From: an uncultured Collinsella sp.
Lineage (GTDB): Bacteria; Actinomycetota; Coriobacteriia; Coriobacteriales; Coriobacteriaceae
Assembly (NCBI GenBank): GCA_900765185.1
Contig: CAAFQT010000236.1
Location: 1 to 16,725 of the forward strand
Length of the DNA: 16,725 bases
Direction: 5' to 3'
A program made the translations under genes and the position numbers. Below, piece by piece: positions 6,210-12,248 of this stretch. The notes beneath the pieces were generated by a model, which saw only the letters and a list, made by a program, of their open reading frames with translations, was not told where the DNA came from and did no database searches. Position 1 is the first letter of the stretch, and every line of letters begins with the position of its first letter.

Positions 6210-6821
6210 TTAGGCCATACGGATGGCGACGAGACCATTCTTGGCACCCGGGACAGCGCCCTTGACCAAGATGAGGTTCTGCTCGGCATCGATGCGGACA
6301 ACGGAAAGGTTCTTGACGGTAACGCGCTCGTTACCCATGTGACCGGCCATCTTGACGCCCTTGAGGACGCGCGCAGGATAGGCGCACTGACCGATAGAAC
6401 CGGGGTGACGCTGGAAGTGAGAACCATGCGTCATAGGACCGCGGCGCTGACCCCAGCGCTTGATGCGACCCTGGAAGCCCTTACCCTTGGAGGTACCGAT
6501 GACGTCGACCTTCTCGACATCAGCGAAATCAGCGACGGTAACGACCTCGCCGACCTTGTGCTCCTCGCCGTTCTCGACGCGGACCTCACGAAGGAAGCGG
6601 ACAGGCTCGACGCCGGCCTTGGCGAAGTGACCAGCCATGGGCTTGTTCACGTTCTTGGCCTTGATGTCGCCGAAACCGATCTGGACGGCGTCATAGCCGT
6701 CGGTTGCCTGAGTTTTAACCTGCGAGACAGCGCAGGGGCCAGCCTGGATGACCGTGACGGGAACGACGTTGTCGTCCTCGTCCCAAACCTGGGTCATGCC
6801 AATCTTGCGGCCGAGAATCAT
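6210..6821 (-). CDS. rplC: 50S ribosomal protein L3
   Basis: L3 starts large-subunit assembly and reaches the peptidyltransferase centre. The 203-residue product begins MILGRKIGMTQVWDED and includes GTSKGKGFQGRIKRWGQ, GPMTHGSHFQRHPGSIGQ and KMAGHMGNERVTV. The glutamine of GSIGQ matches the PrmB methylation site of E. coli L3 by motif. ATG at 6819-6821 fits the family; an in-frame TTG at 6830 adds three residues. Neither start has a clear Shine-Dalgarno site, and the short hairpin GATCA/TGATC (6825-6839) lies just upstream. It is the first gene of the operon here; rpsJ does not precede it. Confidence 0.97.
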   Translation of the reverse strand: MILGRKIGMTQVWDEDDNVVPVTVIQAGPCAVSQVKTQATDGYDAVQIGFGDIKAKNVNKPMAGHFAKAGVEPVRFLREVRVENGEEHKVGEVVTVADFADVEKVDVIGTSKGKGFQGRIKRWGQRRGPMTHGSHFQRHPGSIGQCAYPARVLKGVKMAGHMGNERVTVKNLSVVRIDAEQNLILVKGAVPGAKNGLVAIRMA

Positions 6822-6850
6822 GCTGATCAAGATATGATCCCAACTCTCGC

Positions 6851-6902
6851 GTGGTCTTGGGACAATGCGTACACCACCGAGCGTACGCCCCTAGAGGACC
6901 AC
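6851..6902 (-). promoter_or_regulatory. Stem-loop in the rplC leader
   Basis: On the minus strand GTGGTC (6897-6902) pairs with GACCAC (6851-6856). Inside, GGG pairs with CCC (6889-6891 with 6859-6861), and GCGTAC pairs with GTACGC (6883-6888 with 6867-6872) around a 10-base loop. The structure ends about 30 bases before the rplC start. It has the position expected of an autogenous ribosomal-protein control site, but no known motif is recognised. The rest of the 6831-7082 gap shows no coding potential. Confidence 0.45.
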
Positions 6903-7013
6903 TACTTACACGACGTGCTCCCCAGTCTTGTATTGCGTCCGGACTACCTGACAACCCTATTAAGCAGGCATTTTGTCCAGCCAGAATACTCCCCTGGTTT
7001 CACACAGCTGTTT

Positions 7014-7042
7014 AGTATACACGGCTGCGGGCGTATCCATCG
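7014..7042 (-). promoter_or_regulatory. Putative rplC operon promoter within a duplicated 26-bp motif
   Basis: TATACT (7014-7019, minus strand) is a good -10 box, but 17 bases upstream only a weak -35 (CGATGG) is found. The region lies in a 26-bp motif (7015-7040) that recurs with three changes upstream of rplB (5150-5175). Transcription from here would give a leader of about 185 bases containing the 6851-6902 stem-loop. The poor -35 makes this tentative. Confidence 0.35.
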
Positions 7043-7082
7043 AGATTCATATTTCACTCACATTGTTTACGCAGGTAAAGTG

Positions 7083-7259
7083 CGTGGCACGTTCCCAGTG
7101 TGCGGCGGAGGGGGCGGGCCTGAGGCATATTAAGGTTGCTGCTCTACAGTCCTGCTCACGACGGAGAGCACATTAAGTGCTCTCCTGTTCGTGCGGAACT
7201 CGCGACAACCTTAATATGCCTCAGGCCCGCCCCCTCCGCCGCACACTGGGAACGCCACG
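7083..7259. repeat. Long inverted repeat with 49-bp perfect arms
   Basis: Bases 7090-7138 are the exact reverse complement of 7206-7254 (49 of 49). After a two-base bulge the pairing continues for five more bases (7083-7087 with 7255-7259). The 67-base loop contains a second perfect hairpin, GGAGAGCAC (7163-7171) facing GTGCTCTCC (7177-7185) across ATTAA. No U-tract follows on either strand, so it is not a standard terminator. No target-site duplication or coding sequence is evident. It lies 31 bases past the histidine phosphatase stop and well upstream of rplC. It could be a MITE-like element, a transcript-processing hairpin or a transcriptional boundary. Confidence 0.9.
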
Positions 7260-7289
7260 TTGATGTCTGCTAAACCTTGCTCGCTCAGG

Positions 7290-7916
7290 CTAATGACTTT
7301 GTTTGGGGTCCACTATTTGCTGAAGGGTGAACTTGCACTGGGGCCTATCGCTCTTTCCTTGCAAATCTTCCTCGTCAAAATCGAAGATCATGATGGCGCA
7401 GTTGGGGAGTTTTGCTGGGAGCTCGAAGCCCTCTGGGGCTGCAGCCTTGATGAATTGGCGGCTGGCGCTGCCGTGGCTTACTGCTAGGAGGGTTTCGGTG
7501 TCCTTAGCGCCCATGAGATTGGTGAGGGTGTCTACCATGCGCTCTTGCAGCGCCTGGCTTCCTTCTCCTCCGAATGGGATTAAGTCCTCGCCTGGATCCC
7601 AGACGTCGGTGGGTAGCGCGTCGTGGGGGCCTTCTTCGAAGGTGCCGTAGCAGCGCTCGATGATGCCTTCGCAGGGCTCGACTGCTGCGTCCGGGCCAAG
7701 GAGTTCGGTTGCGACGAGCTGAGCTGTGTCCATGGCTCGGCCTAAGGGCGAAGAGACCACTTTGTCGGGGACAACGTCGTGGCTCTTGAGCCATGCGGCA
7801 GCCATTCCCGCTTGTTTGCGGCCCAGGTCGGTGAGCGGTGAATCGCAGCGGCCCTGGACCAGCTTTTTGACGTTGAACTCCGTCTGACCGTGGCGGAGTA
7901 GATACAGCTTCTTCAT
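7290..7916 (-). CDS. Histidine phosphatase family protein (phosphoglycerate-mutase-like)
   Basis: This is a branch-1 histidine phosphatase, a fold shared by phosphoglycerate mutases and many small phosphatases. The 208-residue product carries the RHG phosphohistidine motif LLRHGQTEFN (R8, H9, G10). SSPLGRAMDTA (R60) holds a phosphate-pocket arginine, a glutamate lies at about 87 (IIERCYGTFEE), and the second catalytic histidine is H148 (AVSHGSASR). No signal peptide is visible, so it should be cytoplasmic. It follows the CDF transporter by 39 bases with its own AGGGGAG site and is probably co-transcribed. Length and motifs fit a broad phosphatase better than glycolytic phosphoglycerate mutase (about 230-250 residues). 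The substrate is unknown. Confidence 0.9.
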   Translation of the reverse strand: MKKLYLLRHGQTEFNVKKLVQGRCDSPLTDLGRKQAGMAAAWLKSHDVVPDKVVSSPLGRAMDTAQLVATELLGPDAAVEPCEGIIERCYGTFEEGPHDALPTDVWDPGEDLIPFGGEGSQALQERMVDTLTNLMGAKDTETLLAVSHGSASRQFIKAAAPEGFELPAKLPNCAIMIFDFDEEDLQGKSDRPQCKFTLQQIVDPKQSH

Positions 7917-7955
7917 GCTCTCCCCTTCTGCATAACCTGCTTTGCCGGCACAGCC

Positions 7956-9110
7956 TTACTCGTGGGTATGCCCTACGTAGTCTTCGTCGATCGTAATTTT
8001 GGCAATCGACTTGGGATATTCCGATTCGACCCGTTGTGCCAGCGCGTGCTTTACGTCTTCGGCACTCATCTGCAGGTCCGAGGGACGCACGCAGTCAAAG
8101 ATCACGTTGGTGTGCGTAGGACCCGGCACACAGCGCAGATCATGAATCGAGAGGCGGCTATCGATCTCTTGAGCCATAGCGTTGATGCGCAAGCGCATAC
8201 TCGCCAGCTTGGGGTCATCGGTCACGATGGGATCGTAGTGAAGCGTGACGATCATGCCGTCTTCGACCCTAAACGACTGCTCGATGTTATCGAGCGTGTC
8301 GTGACTTTCCAGCGGGCTGGCCTCGGCCGCCATCTCGGCGTGCGCACTTGCAAACTTCCTGCCCGGACCATAATCGTGAACCATAAGGTCGTGGACGCCC
8401 AAAACGCCGGGGTAGCTCATGATCTTGTCTCGAATGTGCTTGACCAGCTTAGGATCGGGCGCCTGGCCCAAAAGCGGGCTCACTGTATCTTGGATAAGCT
8501 CAAAACCACTCCAGCCAATATAGGCGCCAACGGCAAGGCCGACCCATGCGTCAAGATTGATGTGCGTCACCTGCGAAACAATTGCGCACGCTAACACGGC
8601 GCCCGTAGCAAGAACATCGTTCTTGGAATCCTGGGCGGTCGCGTGCAGCGTCTCGGACTCAATACGGTCACCTAACTTTTGGTTGAGCGCCGCCATCCAC
8701 AGTTTAACGACCATCGACAGCACCAGGACCGCCACCAGGGCAAGCGAGAACTCGACAGGTTCGGGGTGGACGATGCGCTCAAACGAGGACTTCACCAGCT
8801 CAAGGCCAATGAGCAGCACCAGCGCTGCCACGACCAGACCCGAGAGGTACTCATAGCGACCGTGGCCGTAGGGGTGCTCGGGGTCGGCCGGCTTGCTCGC
8901 CAGCTTAAAGCCCAGCACGCTCACGATGTTCGAGCTGGCATCGGACAGGTTGTTCATGGCGTCCGCCACAATCGAAACCGACCCCGATATCACGCCGATG
9001 GCGCCCTTTGCAGCGCAAAGCGCCACGTTGGCAACGATACACACCACGCCCGTCAGCGTGCCCACACGCGCACGATCACCCTGTGCACGTTTAACAATCC
9101 ATTCGACCAT
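7956..9110 (-). CDS. Cation diffusion facilitator family transporter
   Basis: CDF proteins are membrane antiporters that export divalent metals in exchange for protons. The 384-residue product has an N-terminal membrane domain with about six hydrophobic segments (roughly 18-215), then a cytoplasmic ferredoxin-like dimerisation domain, ending in a histidine-containing tail (VGHTHE). Metal-site positions can be read: NNLSD in TM2 (N53, D57) and DSKND in TM5 (D161, D165). The Asn-Asp/Asp-Asp set differs from the Asp/His set of zinc exporters such as YiiP and may indicate manganese; this is inference. The ATG at 9108-9110 is preferred; an in-frame GTG at 9125 would add five residues. A promoter lies just upstream and the phosphatase gene follows. 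Confidence 0.93.
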   Translation of the reverse strand: MVEWIVKRAQGDRARVGTLTGVVCIVANVALCAAKGAIGVISGSVSIVADAMNNLSDASSNIVSVLGFKLASKPADPEHPYGHGRYEYLSGLVVAALVLLIGLELVKSSFERIVHPEPVEFSLALVAVLVLSMVVKLWMAALNQKLGDRIESETLHATAQDSKNDVLATGAVLACAIVSQVTHINLDAWVGLAVGAYIGWSGFELIQDTVSPLLGQAPDPKLVKHIRDKIMSYPGVLGVHDLMVHDYGPGRKFASAHAEMAAEASPLESHDTLDNIEQSFRVEDGMIVTLHYDPIVTDDPKLASMRLRINAMAQEIDSRLSIHDLRCVPGPTHTNVIFDCVRPSDLQMSAEDVKHALAQRVESEYPKSIAKITIDEDYVGHTHE

Positions 9111-9160
9111 CTTTATCCGCCCCACGTCCTACTTATATATCTATTGCTCAAACGGATTGT

Positions 9161-9189
9161 AGTGTAGCCACTTTGCCCTCTAGATACAA
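9161..9189 (-). promoter_or_regulatory. Promoter of the CDF-phosphatase unit
   Basis: On the minus strand TTGTAT (9184-9189) and TACACT (9161-9166) are separated by exactly 17 bases, a good sigma-70-type arrangement. The -35 box overlaps the T-tract of the PTS gene terminator. It predicts a 5' leader of about 45 bases before the ATG at 9110. Confidence 0.6.
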
Positions 9190-9219
9190 AAAAGGCCGCA
9201 ACCCACGCGGGCTGCGGCC
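9188..9219 (-). terminator. Rho-independent terminator after the PTS gene
   Basis: On the minus strand GGCCGCA (9213-9219) pairs with TGCGGCC (9194-9200), with three further G-C pairs inside after a single mismatch and a four-base loop. Six T residues follow (9188-9193). It ends transcription coming from the PTS gene and, by read-through, from the fatty-acid operon. Confidence 0.9.
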
Positions 9220-9227
9220 ATCAAAGC

Positions 9228-9262
9228 GGATGTGACAAAGGAATTGTCCCTCTGTCACATCG
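9228..9262 (-). repeat. 35-bp palindromic intergenic repeat, downstream copy
   Basis: Arms GATGTGACA (minus strand, 9253-9261) and TGTCACATC (9229-9237) enclose a centre with GAGGGACA. A second copy of equal length and orientation lies at 10497-10531 and matches 26 of 35 bases, with conserved arms and a variable loop. It lies between the PTS stop and its terminator. It resembles REP-type elements. Confidence 0.75.
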
Positions 9263-9268
9263 TTTGAT

Positions 9269-10483
9269 CTATGCGCTTGCTCCGGCAATATCCTTCGCGG
9301 TTTCGGGTGAATCGGCTCCGTCCCCCATCGCCTGCTCCTTCATCGTCACCACACCAAAGCAGTAGCTCAGCGCCGCAGACACCGCAAATGCTGCGCCGCC
9401 GGCAGCGCAGCACCACAGCAGGTTCGAGATGCCGCCCGTGGCAAAGCCAATGACCATGAGGACATTCGTCATGCCGATGGTATAGGCCGTAACGTGGCCC
9501 ACGGCCGCAATAAGGCCTCCGACGGCACCGCCAATGGCCATGCACGTCAGGCACCTGCCATATTTAAAGCCGCAACCGTACAGCGCCGGCTCGCTTACGC
9601 CGCCAAGCACGCCCGAGATCGAATAGCCCAGCATGAGCGCCTTCTCGTCCTTATCCGCAACGCGGAGCGACGCGCCAAAGGGCATACCCCAAACGGCGAA
9701 CGTTGCCATCGTCGCGGCGATGAGGATGCACGAATCCGTTCCCACACTCATAAACTGCGCATAGGCGAGCGATAGGACAACGTTGCTGACACCCGCGATC
9801 TTAAGAAACTCCCAGCCCGCGGCAAGCCCCATGAGCGTGAGCAGCGACACGATGCCACCGGAATTGCCAAGCATAAACATAAGCTGCCCCAACAGCATGC
9901 CCAGATAGCTGCCTGCCGGCGCCGTAACACACAGCGACACCGGAACCATAACGAGCATGGTTGCAAACGGTACAAAAGAAAACGCCACAGCCTGAGGGAT
10001 AGTGCGCTTAAAGAAACGCTCCACCTGCCATAGCACGGGCACCGAGATGAGAACCGGAATAACAGTCGTTGTGTAATCGTTGACCGGCGCGGGAAGCAGA
10101 CCATACACGAAAGTCATCGCTGCCCCCGTCGTCGATGCGGCATCGACGAGCTTAAGCAGATCGGGCGCAATCAATACGCCGCCCAGCATCATGCCCAGCT
10201 GCTCCGAGCAACCGAGCTGGCGGGCGGCCGCCCAACCAAGATAAATGGGCAAAAAGTAGTAGCCGGCGTTATAGAGCCAACTGTAGAACAGGCGATAGAT
10301 TTCGGAATCTGCAGACCACAGGCCCAGCATGCCTTCGCCCATAATGACGGCGGCGGTGCGGAACAACGCCGCGCAAACAATAAACGGCAGCGCCGACATC
10401 ATGCTTTTGGACAGATAGTCCACCACGGCCATGGCGTTTGATGAAACCGTCGTTGTAAACGAGGTGTTAGAAACTTGTGACAT
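9269..10483 (-). CDS. PTS sugar permease EIIC, glucose/beta-glucoside superfamily, without EIIB or EIIA
   Basis: EIIC is the membrane channel of a phosphotransferase sugar uptake system. The 404-residue product is hydrophobic throughout, with about ten membrane segments. DYTTTVIPVLISVPV (136-150) and RFFKRTIPQAVAFSFVPF (156-173) match the beta-glucoside/sucrose class. GVSEPALYG (295-303) is the conserved sugar-binding loop, with E298. The class is usually fused to EIIB (with a phosphorylated cysteine) and often EIIA; here the protein begins directly at the permease and none of the domains occurs elsewhere in the window. ATG at 10481-10483 with GGGAAAGG is preferred; a longer reading frame back to 10783 is out of frame with accDA and not coding. 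The sugar is not predictable. Confidence 0.9.
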   Translation of the reverse strand: MSQVSNTSFTTTVSSNAMAVVDYLSKSMMSALPFIVCAALFRTAAVIMGEGMLGLWSADSEIYRLFYSWLYNAGYYFLPIYLGWAAARQLGCSEQLGMMLGGVLIAPDLLKLVDAASTTGAAMTFVYGLLPAPVNDYTTTVIPVLISVPVLWQVERFFKRTIPQAVAFSFVPFATMLVMVPVSLCVTAPAGSYLGMLLGQLMFMLGNSGGIVSLLTLMGLAAGWEFLKIAGVSNVVLSLAYAQFMSVGTDSCILIAATMATFAVWGMPFGASLRVADKDEKALMLGYSISGVLGGVSEPALYGCGFKYGRCLTCMAIGGAVGGLIAAVGHVTAYTIGMTNVLMVIGFATGGISNLLWCCAAGGAAFAVSAALSYCFGVVTMKEQAMGDGADSPETAKDIAGASA

Positions 10484-10496
10484 GGAACGCCTTTCC

Positions 10497-10531
10497 CAAT
10501 GTGACATGCGGGCTGTCCCTTTGTCACATCG
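10497..10531 (-). repeat. 35-bp palindromic intergenic repeat, upstream copy
   Basis: Arms ATGTGACA (10522-10529, read on the minus strand) and TGTCACAT (10499-10506) surround a centre with AAGGGACA. It is the same element as at 9228-9262, in the same orientation, so the pair brackets the PTS gene. The last Met codon and the TGA stop of accDA (10524-10529) lie inside it, and its other end touches the PTS ribosome site. Confidence 0.78.
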
Positions 10532-12248
10532 TGCGGTACTGACCGATTGCGCGGTACTTTTCGTAGCGGAGGTTTGTGAGGGTCGCGTCGTCGAGCTGCC
10601 CAAGCGTATCGAAGGCATCAAATGCCGAGGACATGACGACACCGGCGATCTCCTCATGCGACAGGCCCCTATCGTCAACGATGCCGTCGATGATGCCGAG
10701 CGCCAACAGATCGGGGGCCGTGAGCTTAAGCGCCTCAGCGGCCTCATTCGCGCGCTCGGTATCCTTCCACAGGATCGACGCACAGGCCTCGGGGCTCACG
10801 ACCGAATAGGCCGAGCTTGAGAGCATCAGGGTGCGGTCGGCCACGGACAGCGCCAGCGCGCCACCAGAGCCGCCCTCGCCTGTCACCACCGAGACAATCG
10901 GCGTCTTAAGGCCGCTCATCTCCATGAGATTCTGGGCAATCGCCTCGCCCTGGCCGCGCTCCTCGGCACCGATGCCGCAAAACGCGCCCGAAGTATCAAC
11001 CAGGCACAGAACCGGCCGACCAAATTTCTCGGCTTGGTGCATCAGGCGACGTGCCTTGCGGTAGCCCTCGGGATGTGCCATACCAAAGTTGCGACGCATG
11101 CGCTCTTTGGTCGTGGTACCGCGCTCGATGGCGATAACCGTCACGGGTCGCCCGTCTTTCCAGCCGATGCCGCCCACCACGGCAGCATCGTCGCCAAAGT
11201 AGCGGTCGCCGTGCAGCTCTACGAATCCGTCGAGACCCAACGAGATCATCTCGCCTGCCGTGGCGCGATCTGCCGAGCGGGTCTGCTTGACAATCTCGAG
11301 CGCGGTTTTTGGTGCCGCCGAGCGCTTAAACAAGTGTCCCAGCTTTTTGCCGCGGCGACCTGTATGCACGATCTCGTGCGGAGCCCCCAGACCAGGCGCG
11401 TGCCCTTCGTGCAGCGCCAGCAGCTCGCCTACCGTGAGCGCAATCTCACCACGCGGAACAACGGCATCGCAAAAGCCGTGCTCCAGCAAAAACTCGGAAC
11501 GCTGGAATCCCTTGGGCAGACGCTTGTGCATGTTCTGCTCGATCACGCGCGGGCCGGCAAATGCCGTCAGGGCATCGGGCTCGGCCAGGATAATGTCGCC
11601 CTCCATGGCAAAGCTCGCGGTTACGCCTCCGGTCGTGGGGTCGGTGAGCACCGTGATGTACAGGCCGCCCGCCTCGCTGTGGCGCCTAACCGCCGCAGAA
11701 ATCTTGGCCATCTGCATAAGCGAGGTCACGCCCTCTTGCATGCGCGCGCCGCCCGAAACGGTAAAGCCGACAACTGGCAATCCCAGCTCGGTCGCACGCT
11801 CAAATGTGCGACAGATCTTTTCGCCCACCACGGAGCCCATCGAGCCCATCATAAAGTTGGCGTCCATAAAGAAGAGCGCGGTATCGCAGCCGCGAATTTT
11901 ACCCCTACCGCACACGACGGCATCGCGCTCGCCCGAACGTTCGCCCGCGCTCTCGAGCTTGTCGGCATAGCCGGGAAACGAGAGGAAGTCCTCCGACGCC
12001 AGATTGGCATCCCATTCCTCAAAGGTACCCGCGTCGACCGTCATGCGCATGCGCGCGCGACCGCTCACGCGAAAGTGTTTGCCGCAACGGGGGCAGACCT
12101 CGAGGTTGTCGTGCAGGCGCGCCTCATCGATCACACGGCGGCACTCCGGGCATTTGACAAACACGTGGCGCGCGGGGAACTCGGCGCACGACTCGGTTAT
12201 CGGCCCCTCAAGGACATTGACCGTCTTCGCTTTTCTATTCATCAGCAT
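10524..12248 (-). CDS. accDA: Acetyl-CoA carboxylase carboxyltransferase, fused beta and alpha subunits
   Basis: The enzyme moves the carboxyl group from carboxybiotin to acetyl-CoA, giving malonyl-CoA. One 574-residue chain holds both subunits that are separate in E. coli. The beta half (AccD, about 1-295) starts with a zinc ribbon, CPEC-x15-CPRC (C33, C36, C52, C55), and has GGARMQEG and PTTGGVTASFA. The alpha half (AccA, about 314-574) has ELHGDRYFGDDAAVVGGIG, RRNFGMAHPEGYRKA, GEGGSGGALA (457-466) and SVVSPEACASILWK. The ATG at 12248 has GGGG at good spacing; a second ATG at 12242 is possible. The start overlaps the accC stop by 14 bases. The C-terminus ends inside an intergenic repeat. 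Confidence 0.96.
   Translation of the reverse strand: MLMNRKAKTVNVLEGPITESCAEFPARHVFVKCPECRRVIDEARLHDNLEVCPRCGKHFRVSGRARMRMTVDAGTFEEWDANLASEDFLSFPGYADKLESAGERSGERDAVVCGRGKIRGCDTALFFMDANFMMGSMGSVVGEKICRTFERATELGLPVVGFTVSGGARMQEGVTSLMQMAKISAAVRRHSEAGGLYITVLTDPTTGGVTASFAMEGDIILAEPDALTAFAGPRVIEQNMHKRLPKGFQRSEFLLEHGFCDAVVPRGEIALTVGELLALHEGHAPGLGAPHEIVHTGRRGKKLGHLFKRSAAPKTALEIVKQTRSADRATAGEMISLGLDGFVELHGDRYFGDDAAVVGGIGWKDGRPVTVIAIERGTTTKERMRRNFGMAHPEGYRKARRLMHQAEKFGRPVLCLVDTSGAFCGIGAEERGQGEAIAQNLMEMSGLKTPIVSVVTGEGGSGGALALSVADRTLMLSSSAYSVVSPEACASILWKDTERANEAAEALKLTAPDLLALGIIDGIVDDRGLSHEEIAGVVMSSAFDAFDTLGQLDDATLTNLRYEKYRAIGQYRTM

Noticed and set aside
7083..7259. Reading the large inverted repeat as a CRISPR, tRNA or standard terminator
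   Set aside because: There are only two arms in inverted orientation, no spacer series, no cloverleaf and no U-tract.
9228..9262. Palindromic repeat as the terminator of the PTS gene
   Set aside because: It has no following T-run, whereas a full terminator lies a few bases further on at 9188-9219.
10484..10783. N-terminal extension of the PTS gene up to 10783
   Set aside because: It overlaps the accDA coding end in another frame, is Arg/Ser-rich, and precedes a good ATG with a ribosome site at 10483.
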